Shown: one piece after another, positions 1 to 5,370 of the stretch
Layout of the letters: each line of letters starts with the position of its first letter
How positions within the stretch are numbered: the first letter of the stretch is position 1
Made by a program: the position numbers and the translations under genes
Notes under the pieces: model-generated
Database searches by the model: none
Seen by the model: the letters and a program-made list of their open reading frames with translations, nothing else
What the model was told of the DNA's origin: nothing
Assembly: GCA_021731205.1 (NCBI GenBank)
Contig: JAKFXV010000071.1
Coordinates: forward strand, 1 to 5,370
DNA length: 5,370 nt
Source: Nocardioides sp.
GTDB taxonomy: Bacteria > Actinomycetota > Actinomycetes > Propionibacteriales > Nocardioidaceae
Direction of reading: 5' to 3'

Positions 1-228
1 GCGCAACAGCGCCCCTCCGGTGAGGAGTCCCGCAGCCACGAGGAGGGGTTGGGCGACGGCCGTATCGCGAATCGCGTCCGCGTCGGCAACGGTGCCGAAG
101 TGCACGAGGTCCACAGCGGCTGCCTCGGAGTACTGGTCCAGGGCGGCGGCGCAGGTCGGGTCCTCCAGCCAGGGGAGGAGGAACCCGGGGGTTTGCGCTC
201 CTTGTCCGGGGGCAGCGATAACCAGCAC
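1..228 (-). CDS. fabD: Malonyl-CoA:ACP transacylase, N-terminal 76 residues (partial)
   Basis: FabD moves the malonyl group from coenzyme A to acyl carrier protein and so supplies extender units to cytosolic type II fatty-acid synthase. The visible part begins MLVIAAPGQGAQTPG, holding the GQGAQ motif (residues 8-12) typical of acyltransferase N-termini, and contains DTAVAQPLLVAAG (residues 55-67), matching the conserved AQPLL segment of actinobacterial FabD. The catalytic GHSxG serine lies beyond the left edge. The GTG start at 226-228 is the only good choice: in-frame codons upstream run to a TGA at 247-249 with no other start between. No clear Shine-Dalgarno sequence precedes it. The gene lies downstream of the PucR-type regulator in the same direction, separated by 98 nt that carry a likely operator. 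The family assignment is firm; nothing can be said about the missing three quarters of the protein. Confidence 0.95.
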   Translation of the reverse strand, partial: MLVIAAPGQGAQTPGFLLPWLEDPTCAAALDQYSEAAAVDLVHFGTVADADAIRDTAVAQPLLVAAGLLTGGALLR

Positions 229-249
229 GGTTCTACTGTGCCCAACTCA

Positions 250-274
250 AGCGCCCCGGCGCCCGTCGGGCGCT
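250..274. repeat. GC-rich palindrome with alternative arms in the fabD leader
   Basis: GCGCCCG at 259-265 and CGGGCGC at 267-273 form a perfect palindrome centred on T266. A second left arm, AGCGCCC at 250-256, can pair instead with GGGCGCT at 268-274. The two pairings exclude each other. The element ends about 22 nt before the fabD GTG. It could be a protein-binding site, a hairpin in the fabD leader, or chance in GC-rich DNA. No U-rich tract follows, so an ordinary intrinsic terminator is unlikely. Confidence 0.45.
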
Positions 275-290
275 CACGAAACTGACCGCG

Positions 291-317
291 AGACTTTGTA
301 GGGTTCATACAAAGTCT
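291..317. promoter_or_regulatory. Inverted-repeat operator, probable FasR/MabR binding site
   Basis: AGACTTTGTA (291-300) and TACAAAGTCT (308-317) are perfect reverse complements separated by 7 nt (GGGTTCA). Read as TTTGT-N9-ACAAA it resembles the inverted repeat that I recall being reported for MabR, the mycobacterial PucR-type activator of the FAS-II operon. It lies just after the regulator's stop codon and about 63 nt upstream of the fabD start, a suitable place for a regulator acting on a fabD promoter. The A/T-rich arms stand out in otherwise GC-rich DNA. An alternative is a weak hairpin ending the regulator's transcript, but no U tract follows on the minus strand. Confidence 0.7.
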
Positions 318-326
318 GGTGCCAGG

Positions 327-1502
327 TCATCGGACCGCTTGTCGACCGAGCACGAGCGCGATCCGATAGACGAACCCGTGCCTGGCGTCTGCCGGGTTCA
401 GACCCGTGACGTCTGTCGCCTGGCGCAACCGATAGCGCACCGTGTTCGGGTGGACGAACAGCGCACGGGCCGTCGCCTCGATCGACGTGCCCTGCTGGAA
501 GTAGCAACTCAGTGTGTCGATCAGGGTGTCTCGACTCTCACTCAGGGGCGCGTACACCGCCTCCACCAGGTGGCGGCGCGCGTGCCCGTCGCCGGCCAGT
601 GCCCGCTCGGGCAGGAGTTGGTCGGAACTGACGGGGCGGGGGGCCTCGGGCCAGCCGTTGACGGCGCGGTGCCCGGCAACCGCGGAGCGCGCCGAGATGT
701 GGCCAGAACTGAGTTCGTCGGTGATCGGCCCGACGACCACGGGTCCATCGCCGAATTGGCTGGCGATCGCCGAGGCCGCTTCCTCGGGGTCGGCGGCGCC
801 GCCCAGCACCACGACGAGTCGATCACCTTGGGTGCCGCACAGGGCATCCATGCCCGCGGCCCGGGCTGCTCGGCGTACGGCGTCGAAGAGATCGGTCTCC
901 GTGCGTTCAGGCGGCATCGAGCCGAGGACGACCACCACGCCGCCACGGTCGGCCCAGCCAAGGGCGCCAGCCCGTGACAAGACCGCCTCGTCACCCTCCG
1001 AGCGCAGCACCGAATCGACCACGAGCGCCTCCAGTCGGGCGTCCCAGGCGCCACGGACCTCCGCCGCTCGGGCATAGACCTGGGCTGTGGCGAAGGCCAC
1101 CTCTCGGGCATAGCGCATCAGCGCCGCGTGCACCTCGGGCGCGTCCTGAGGAGCCACGATCTGGTCGATGTTCTGCTCCACCACGTCGATGCCGAGGCGG
1201 ACCAGGTCGACGGTCTGTTGGAGGCTGATGGTGCCGGTCAGCGCGCGTGGCGCCACACCGAACACGGCGGCAGCGACGGCCTGATCACCCGTGACCGGAT
1301 TCCGTGCACCGCGGCGGTACCAGCTCACGAACCCGCGAATGCCTGCCTGCACGATCAGCCCGACCCAGGAGCGCTCATCCGCGCCGAGAGCTCCGAACCA
1401 CGGCATCTCGGTCTGCATGCGTGCCGTCGCGTTGGTGCTCAGCGCTCCGACCGAGCGCTGCAAAGCGTCAGCGGCAGACTCGGGTGAGGATGCTCCGGAC
1501 AC
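327..1502 (-). CDS. fasR: PucR-family transcriptional regulator of fatty-acid synthesis genes (FasR/MabR type)
   Basis: A 391-residue DNA-binding regulator. The C-terminus (about residues 338-372) is a PucR-type helix-turn-helix: GTSIEATARALFVHPNTV followed by RYRLRQATDVTG, the usual pattern of CdaR/PucR proteins. Residues about 186-300 look like the degenerate GGDEF-like domain of this family (GGVVVVLGS, then GDRLVVVLGG at 226-235). The N-terminal region (about 29-150, with DERSWVGLIVQAGIRGFVSWYR) matches the FasR/Rv2242 subgroup. Length agrees with Rv2242 and Streptomyces FasR (about 400 residues). In Streptomyces FasR activates fabD-fabH-acpP-fabF, and in mycobacteria the counterpart MabR controls FAS-II; the place directly upstream of fabD supports the same role here. 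The GTG start at 1500-1502 is the most upstream possible, with an in-frame TAG 9 nt before it and no Shine-Dalgarno sequence. An ATG at residue 29 falls inside the conserved region and is less likely. The symbol follows Streptomyces usage; acyl-CoA sensing cannot be judged from sequence. Confidence 0.9.
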   Translation of the reverse strand: MSGASSPESAADALQRSVGALSTNATARMQTEMPWFGALGADERSWVGLIVQAGIRGFVSWYRRGARNPVTGDQAVAAAVFGVAPRALTGTISLQQTVDLVRLGIDVVEQNIDQIVAPQDAPEVHAALMRYAREVAFATAQVYARAAEVRGAWDARLEALVVDSVLRSEGDEAVLSRAGALGWADRGGVVVVLGSMPPERTETDLFDAVRRAARAAGMDALCGTQGDRLVVVLGGAADPEEAASAIASQFGDGPVVVGPITDELSSGHISARSAVAGHRAVNGWPEAPRPVSSDQLLPERALAGDGHARRHLVEAVYAPLSESRDTLIDTLSCYFQQGTSIEATARALFVHPNTVRYRLRQATDVTGLNPADARHGFVYRIALVLGRQAVR

Positions 1503-1514
1503 GCACCGACGCTA
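1503..1514 (-). promoter_or_regulatory. Possible -10 element for a leaderless regulator transcript
   Basis: On the minus strand TAGCGT (1514-1509) fits the actinobacterial TANNNT -10 pattern. It is followed by 6 nt (CGGTGC) and then the regulator's GTG, so a transcript starting at the usual distance would begin at or next to the start codon. This would explain the missing Shine-Dalgarno sequence. No convincing -35 hexamer is visible. The call rests on pattern and spacing only. Confidence 0.35.
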
Positions 1515-1521
1515 GCCGATC

Positions 1522-1536
1522 TGTGGGGTTTCCACA
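1522..1536. repeat. Short inverted repeat between aceE and the regulator gene
   Basis: TGTGG (1522-1526) and CCACA (1532-1536) form a 5-bp inverted repeat with a 5-nt spacer in the 54-nt gap after the aceE stop. It is too short and lacks the U-rich tail of an intrinsic terminator. It lies just upstream of the possible -10 of the regulator gene, so a small operator is an alternative. Chance is quite possible. Confidence 0.25.
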
Positions 1537-1556
1537 TCTCGGCGGCCGGACGGGCC

Positions 1557-4301
1557 TCAGGCGTCGCCGCCCTCCTGGAGGACGCCCCGCACCGAGGTGG
1601 GGTCGTCGATGCGGTACTGCGCCAGCGCTTTCGCGACCGACGCCCGGTCGACTTGGCCGGCATCCGCAAGCGCCTGCAGGGTTTGTACGACCACGGACTC
1701 GGCGTCCACGTGGAAGTAGCGGCGGGCAGCCGGACGGGTGTCGGCGAAGCCGAAGCCGTCGGTGCCGAGCACCCGATAGTCCTGCGGAACCCACCGGGCG
1801 ATCTGGAGCGGCACGGCCGACATGTAATCCGAGACGGCAACGACCGGCCCGCTGGCCCCGGCCAACTTCGAGGTGATGTACGGCGTCCGCGGCTCGTCCG
1901 CGGGGTTCAGCAGGTTCCAGCCCTCGACGTCGATGGCGTCGCGGGCAAGCTCGTTCCACGACGTGACCGACCACAGTTCCGCCGCAACACCCCACTCGTC
2001 GGCGAGCAACTGCTGCGCCTTCTGAATCCAGGCGTAACCGACGCCACTCGCCAGCAACTGCGCTCGCGGAGCGTCGGGAGGCAGCCCGGCGGGAGCCGAT
2101 GCCACCCGATGGATGCCCCGCAGCAGGCCCTCGACATCCACGTCGGCAGGCTCGGCCGGCTGCACGCCCGGCTCGTTGTAGACGGTGATGTAGTACAAGA
2201 CGTCCTCGCCGTGCGGATGCTCCTCCGACGAGCCGTACATCCGGCGCAGGCCGTCTTGCATGATGTGGGAGATCTCGTAGGCCAGAGCCGGGTCGTAGTG
2301 CACGACCGCAGGGTTCGTTGCCGCGATCAGTGGGGAATGCCCGTCTGCGTGCTGCAGGCCCTCTCCGGTCAGCGTGGTGCGGCCGGCGGTCGCGCCGATC
2401 AGGAATCCGCGCCCCAGCTGGTCGGTCATCGCCCAGATCGAGTCGGCGGTGCGCTGGAAGCCGAACATCGAATAGAAGATGTAGACCGGGATCATCGGCT
2501 CGCCATGGGTGGAGTACGCCGTCCCGGCGGCGGTCGCCGACGCGAGCGATCCGGCCTCGGAGATGCCCTCGTGCAGCATCTGGCCCTGCGCGGACTCCTT
2601 GTAGGCCATCAACTGGGCGCGATCGACGGCTTCGTACATCTGGCCGTGCGGGTTGTAGATCTTCGCTGTCGAGAACATCGAGTCCATGCCGAAGGTGCGG
2701 TACTCGTCTGGCGCGATCGGAACGATCCGGTGGCCGATCTCGGGGTCGCGCATCAGATCCTTGAGCAGGCGTACGAACGCCATGGTCGTGGCAATCGCCT
2801 GCTTGCCCGACCCCTGCTTGAGCTCGGCGTACATCTGGTCGCCGGGCAGCGTCAGCGGCTTGGCGCGCAGCACCCGACGAGGAGCCGGCCCGCCCAGCTT
2901 GCGACGCCGTTCCACCATGTACTGGATGACCTTGTCGTCCTTGCCGGGGTGGAAGAAGGGGGCGTCCTGGGCGTCGATGTAGTCGTCGGTGATCGGCAGG
3001 CGCAGGCGATCACGGAACTGCTTGAGGTTGGTCTTGGTCAGCTTCTTCATCTGGTGGGTGGCGTTCTTGCCCTCCAGGGCCTCGATGGTCCAGCCCTTCA
3101 CCGTGTGCGCCAAGATCACCGTCGGCTGCCCGGTGTGGTCGACCGCAGCCTTGAACGCCGAGTAGACCTTGCGATAGTCGTGCCCACCGCGAGGCAGCTT
3201 CTCGATCTGCTCGTCGCTCAGGTGGGCGACCAGGGCCTGCAGGCGCGGATCGGTGCCGAAGAAGTGCTCCCGGATGTAGGCGCCGCTCTCGACCGAGAAG
3301 GTCTGGAAGTTGCCGTCCGGTGTGCGGTTCATCTGGTTGACCAGCGCACCGTCCACGTCTTGGGCGAGCAGGGCGTCCCACTCCTTGCCCCACACGACCT
3401 TGATGACGTTCCAACCGGCACCCCGGAAGACCGACTCGAGCTCTTGCATGATCTTGCCGTTGCCGCGCACCGGACCGTCGAGCTGCTGGAGGTTGCAGTT
3501 GACGACGAACGTCAAGTTGTCGAGCTCCTCGCGAGCGGCCAGCGAAATCGCGCCGAGCGACTCGGGCTCACCCATCTCGCCGTCGCCGAGGAAGGTCCAG
3601 ACGTGCTGCTGCGAAGTGTCCTTGATGCCGCGGTTGTGGAGGTAGCGGTTGAAGCGGGCCTGATAGATCGAGTTGATCGCCGCGAGGCCCATCGAGACGG
3701 TGGGGAACTCCCAGAAGTCGGGCATCAGCCGCGGGTGCGGGTACGACGACAGGCCGTTGCCGGGCCCGTGCTGCACTTCTTGGCGGAACGCTCCGAGCTG
3801 GGCCGCGGAGAGTCGACCCATCAAGAACGCCCGTGAGTAGATGCCCGGCGCGGCGTGACCCTGGATGTAGATATGGTCGCCGCCACCGGGGTGGTCGTGG
3901 CCGCGGAAGAAGTAGTTGTAGCCGACTTCGTAGAGTGTTGCGGCGGACTGATAGCTCGCGATGTGGCCGCCGACCTCGAGGCCCTTGCGGTTCGCTGCGG
4001 AGACCATGACGGCCGCGTTCCACCGCACCAGCCGGCGTACGTCGCGCTCCATGTCCTCGTCGCCGGGGAAGAAGGGCTCGCGCTCGGGCGGGATGGTGTT
4101 GATGTAGTCGGTGCTCAACAGGGGTGGGACGCCGATGCCGCGTTCGCGGGCCCGCTCGAGAAGTCGCAGCAGCACGTATCGGGCTCGGTCGCGGCCACGT
4201 TCGTCGGTCATCGCGCTCAGCGAATCGAGCCACTCGCTGGTCTCGTCGGGGTCGATGTCGGGCAGTTGCGATGGCATTCCCTCATGGATCACAAGGCTCA
4301 T
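1557..4301 (-). CDS. aceE: Pyruvate dehydrogenase E1 component, homodimeric type
   Basis: AceE decarboxylates pyruvate with thiamine diphosphate (ThDP) and passes the acetyl group to the lipoyl domain of E2, feeding acetyl-CoA to the TCA cycle and lipid synthesis in the cytosol. The 914-residue product is near the usual length (about 890-915). The ThDP/Mg motif runs from GDG at residues 239-241 to NCN at 268-270. The active-site loop HQMKK has His416, matching E. coli His407. EGISE (578-582) holds the glutamate that activates ThDP, followed by YSMFGFQR (610-617). [16 protein letters not shown] (641-656) carries the conserved histidines. The C-terminal transketolase-like domain has [13 protein letters not shown] (844-856). 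All key motifs are present. The ATG at 4299-4301 is preferred because GAAGGTGGG lies 3-11 nt before it; a start 22 codons upstream would add [12 protein letters not shown]..., which does not look like family sequence. The gene stands alone, without E2 or E3 beside it, as is usual in actinobacteria. Confidence 0.98.
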   Translation of the reverse strand: MSLVIHEGMPSQLPDIDPDETSEWLDSLSAMTDERGRDRARYVLLRLLERARERGIGVPPLLSTDYINTIPPEREPFFPGDEDMERDVRRLVRWNAAVMVSAANRKGLEVGGHIASYQSAATLYEVGYNYFFRGHDHPGGGDHIYIQGHAAPGIYSRAFLMGRLSAAQLGAFRQEVQHGPGNGLSSYPHPRLMPDFWEFPTVSMGLAAINSIYQARFNRYLHNRGIKDTSQQHVWTFLGDGEMGEPESLGAISLAAREELDNLTFVVNCNLQQLDGPVRGNGKIMQELESVFRGAGWNVIKVVWGKEWDALLAQDVDGALVNQMNRTPDGNFQTFSVESGAYIREHFFGTDPRLQALVAHLSDEQIEKLPRGGHDYRKVYSAFKAAVDHTGQPTVILAHTVKGWTIEALEGKNATHQMKKLTKTNLKQFRDRLRLPITDDYIDAQDAPFFHPGKDDKVIQYMVERRRKLGGPAPRRVLRAKPLTLPGDQMYAELKQGSGKQAIATTMAFVRLLKDLMRDPEIGHRIVPIAPDEYRTFGMDSMFSTAKIYNPHGQMYEAVDRAQLMAYKESAQGQMLHEGISEAGSLASATAAGTAYSTHGEPMIPVYIFYSMFGFQRTADSIWAMTDQLGRGFLIGATAGRTTLTGEGLQHADGHSPLIAATNPAVVHYDPALAYEISHIMQDGLRRMYGSSEEHPHGEDVLYYITVYNEPGVQPAEPADVDVEGLLRGIHRVASAPAGLPPDAPRAQLLASGVGYAWIQKAQQLLADEWGVAAELWSVTSWNELARDAIDVEGWNLLNPADEPRTPYITSKLAGASGPVVAVSDYMSAVPLQIARWVPQDYRVLGTDGFGFADTRPAARRYFHVDAESVVVQTLQALADAGQVDRASVAKALAQYRIDDPTSVRGVLQEGGDA

Positions 4302-4304
4302 CGT

Positions 4305-4312
4305 CCCACCTT
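4305..4312 (-). promoter_or_regulatory. Ribosome binding site that fixes the aceE start
   Basis: AAGGTGGG on the minus strand lies 3 nt before the ATG at 4301-4299, with its core GGTGG 4 nt away. It supports the internal ATG over the longer open frame that begins at 4367. Confidence 0.75.
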
Positions 4313-4371
4313 CGGCGCTCGGACAGAACAATCCCCCCGGGACTTGATCCGCCGACTTCCACGCCATTCAC

Positions 4372-4384
4372 ATCGGCTGCCGAT
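4372..4384. repeat. 13-bp palindrome in the divergent aceE / DUF3052 intergenic region
   Basis: ATCGG-CTG-CCGAT is a 5-bp perfect inverted repeat with a 3-nt spacer, 70 nt upstream of the aceE start. A T-run follows on the plus strand, giving a terminator-like look, but no gene ends here. A regulator site for aceE is plausible; it matches no operator I recognise. Confidence 0.35.
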
Positions 4385-4410
4385 TTTGGCGGGCTTGCGC
4401 GGGGCCAGGA

Positions 4411-4423
4411 AGTCCGCTGGACT
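4411..4423. repeat. Second 13-bp palindrome in the divergent intergenic region
   Basis: AGTCC-GCT-GGACT has the same 5+3+5 layout as the palindrome at 4372-4384 but a different sequence. It lies 58 nt upstream of the DUF3052 start. It may be an operator half-site pair or chance. Confidence 0.3.
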
Positions 4424-4441
4424 ACTGCCGCACCACCTGGA

Positions 4442-4462
4442 GGCTCCCGTCCTTTGGGAGCC
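4442..4462 (+). promoter_or_regulatory. Stem-loop just upstream of the DUF3052 ribosome binding site
   Basis: GGCTCCC (4442-4448) and GGGAGCC (4456-4462) are perfect complements around a 7-nt loop (GTCCTTT). The stem ends 7 nt before the GGAGGAG ribosome binding site. If the transcript starts upstream, it would carry a strong GC-rich hairpin next to the site of ribosome entry. It may affect translation or mRNA stability of the DUF3052-peroxiredoxin pair, or be a DNA operator near the promoter. No U tract follows, so it is not a standard terminator. Confidence 0.5.
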
Positions 4463-4469
4463 CCTGACC

Positions 4470-4476
4470 GGAGGAG
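4470..4476 (+). promoter_or_regulatory. Strong ribosome binding site deciding a TTG start
   Basis: GGAGGAG lies 5 nt before the TTG at 4482-4484. No ATG or GTG in the right frame is near, so this site decides the start of the DUF3052 gene. The open frame itself continues far upstream into the antisense of aceE, and an automatic caller could extend it wrongly. Confidence 0.85.
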
Positions 4477-4481
4477 TTGAG

Positions 4482-4898
4482 TTGACGTCGTCCGCGGGTG
4501 AGATTTCACCGGCAAGCCGACTCGGCTTCGTGCGCGGGATGGTCATCCAGGAACTCAACTGGGACAACGACGTCGACGACGACCTGCGCCTGGCCATCGA
4601 GGACGCCATCGATGCCGACATGGTGGACGGCGACTACAACAACGTCGTCGACGCGGTGGTGTTGTGGTGGCGTGGCGAGGACGGCGACCTGGTCGATGGG
4701 CTGGTCGACTCCTTGACCGACCTTGTCGGCGGCGGCGCCATCTGGTTGCTGACGCCGAAGATCGGGCGGGCCGGGGCACTCGGGGCCGCTGACATCGCCG
4801 AGGCGGCCCAGGTGGCGGGCTTGGCCCAGACCACCACGGCCGCGGTGAGCAAGGAATGGACGGCTACTCGGTTGCTGGCACCCAAGACCCTCCTGTGA
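4482..4898 (+). CDS. DUF3052 family protein of unknown function
   Basis: A 138-residue protein like M. tuberculosis Rv2239c and its Streptomyces counterpart, conserved beside aceE and ahpE in actinobacteria. The first half has LGFVRGMVIQELNWD (residues 14-28), then a very acidic stretch (DNDVDDDLRLAIEDAIDAD, 28-46) and a VVLWWRGEDGDL segment (59-70). The second half has GGGAIWLLTPKIG (83-95), then DIAEAAQVAGL (104-114) and a final EWTATRLLAPK (125-135). No signal peptide or membrane segment is seen, so it is likely cytosolic. The order of short hydrophobic strands, with WLLTPK and the closing W...RLL, resembles DUF3052 proteins of other phyla that look like a shortened Rossmann or methyltransferase-like fold, but I see no SAM-binding glycine motif; this is inference. 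TTG at 4482 is chosen for its spacing to GGAGGAG. Its TGA overlaps the next gene's GTG, pointing to one operon. No function is claimed. Confidence 0.92.
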   Translation: MTSSAGEISPASRLGFVRGMVIQELNWDNDVDDDLRLAIEDAIDADMVDGDYNNVVDAVVLWWRGEDGDLVDGLVDSLTDLVGGGAIWLLTPKIGRAGALGAADIAEAAQVAGLAQTTTAAVSKEWTATRLLAPKTLL

Positions 4899-5370
4899 GC
4901 GCCGTCCCGGTCGGACCCGGCGAGCTGGCGCCCGACTTCACGTTGCGCGACCAGTTCGGTCAGGACGTGACGCTGTCTGAGTTTCGGGGACGCAAAGCCG
5001 TGGCGGTGATGTTCTACCCGTTCGCGTTCTCCAGTGTCTGCACCAGCGAGATGGCCGGCGTGCGTGACCGGCTCTCCGAGTTCTTGACCTTCGACACCGA
5101 GGTGGTCGGCATCTCCTGCGACCCGACGTACGCCTTGCGCGTTTTCGCAGACACCGACCGGCTCAACTTCTCACTGCTGTCGGATTTCTGGCCACACGGT
5201 GCCGTAGCCCGAAGTTTCGGGGTGTTCAACCAGGCGAATGGTTCGGCTCGCAGGTCGAGTTTCGTCGTCGATATGCAGGGCATCGTGCGCTGGGCCGTTC
5301 ACAACGCATCCGGTGACAGCCGCGACCTTGATGAGCACGTACGGCAATTGGGGTCGGCGGCTTCTGTCTA
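4895..5370 (+). CDS. ahpE: AhpE-type peroxiredoxin (3' end at window edge)
   Basis: A thiol peroxidase that reduces hydroperoxides and peroxynitrite in the cytosol. The frame gives 158 residues and then TA at the last two bases, so the stop is probably the next base; M. tuberculosis AhpE has 153 residues. PFAFSSVC (residues 42-49) fits the PxxxS/TxxC motif, making Cys49 the peroxidatic cysteine. Arg120 in RSSFVVD matches the conserved active-site arginine. SDFWPHGAVARSFGVFN (96-112) is nearly identical to the M. tuberculosis AhpE segment. Position 54 is Ala, so the resolving cysteine of many BCP/PrxQ enzymes is absent. A second cysteine, Cys75 in GISCDP, is present where, as I recall, M. tuberculosis AhpE has no cysteine. 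The GTG start (4895-4897) overlaps the preceding TGA as GTGA and lacks its own Shine-Dalgarno sequence, so translation probably depends on reinitiation after DUF3052. Confidence 0.92.
   Translation, partial: MSAVPVGPGELAPDFTLRDQFGQDVTLSEFRGRKAVAVMFYPFAFSSVCTSEMAGVRDRLSEFLTFDTEVVGISCDPTYALRVFADTDRLNFSLLSDFWPHGAVARSFGVFNQANGSARRSSFVVDMQGIVRWAVHNASGDSRDLDEHVRQLGSAASV

Noticed and set aside
339..1487. Several plus-strand open frames opposite the regulator gene
   Set aside because: They are low-complexity Arg/Ala/Pro-rich shadows of the PucR-type coding frame, with no recognisable motifs.
1653..3836. A 727-codon open frame on the plus strand, opposite aceE
   Set aside because: It is fully antisense to a gene with all AceE motifs. 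Long antisense frames are expected in high-GC codon usage, and the translation is rich in Arg, Val, Gly and Leu without recognisable domains.
4372..4387. Hairpin plus T-run resembling an intrinsic terminator on the plus strand
   Set aside because: No plus-strand gene ends upstream; both neighbouring genes start on either side of this gap. The 5-bp stem is too weak.
3855..4481. Upstream extension of the DUF3052 frame into the antisense of aceE
   Set aside because: The extension has no family similarity, and a strong ribosome binding site at 4470-4476 places the true start at the TTG at 4482.
5014..5283. Minus-strand open frame of 89 codons opposite the peroxiredoxin gene
   Set aside because: It is a shadow of a frame with clear peroxiredoxin motifs and has no recognisable content of its own.
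1..5370. Search for CRISPR arrays, insertion sequences, tRNA genes, toxin-antitoxin or defence modules
   Set aside because: No spaced direct repeats, transposase motifs, tRNA-like arms or defence domains were seen. The window is accounted for by five conserved genes and short control regions.

Overview
The window is high-GC DNA with GTG and TTG starts and a gene order typical of Actinobacteria (Actinomycetota). From left to right it holds the 5' end of fabD (minus strand), a PucR-type regulator of the FasR/MabR type (minus), aceE for the homodimeric pyruvate dehydrogenase E1 (minus), then, divergently, a DUF3052 gene and an AhpE-type peroxiredoxin gene (plus). The same neighbourhood is known in Mycobacterium tuberculosis (Rv2238c ahpE, Rv2239c, Rv2241 aceE, Rv2242, Rv2243 fabD) and in Streptomyces around fasR-fabD. 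The genus cannot be fixed from the sequence.

Positions 1-228 encode the first 76 residues of malonyl-CoA:ACP transacylase, reading off the left edge. Positions 229-326 are a short control region. It carries a perfect 10-bp inverted repeat with a 7-nt spacer (291-317) that fits a TTTGT-N9-ACAAA operator, and a GC-rich palindrome (259-273) close to the fabD start. Positions 327-1502 are the PucR-family regulator. A 54-nt gap containing a possible leaderless promoter separates it from aceE (1557-4301). Positions 4302-4481 are the divergent intergenic region, with three small inverted repeats and a strong ribosome binding site at each end. Positions 4482-4898 encode a 138-residue DUF3052 protein from a TTG start. 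Its stop codon overlaps the GTG start of the peroxiredoxin (4895 to the right edge), so the two are probably translationally coupled.

Functionally, aceE makes acetyl-CoA, fabD loads malonyl units for type II fatty-acid synthesis, and the regulator between them probably controls the fab genes. The plus-strand pair encodes a thiol peroxidase and a conserved protein of unknown role. I see no mobile element, CRISPR array, RNA gene or defence system. The region is conserved core genome. The points worth a second look are the operator, the leader structures and the unexplained DUF3052-AhpE pairing beside aceE.
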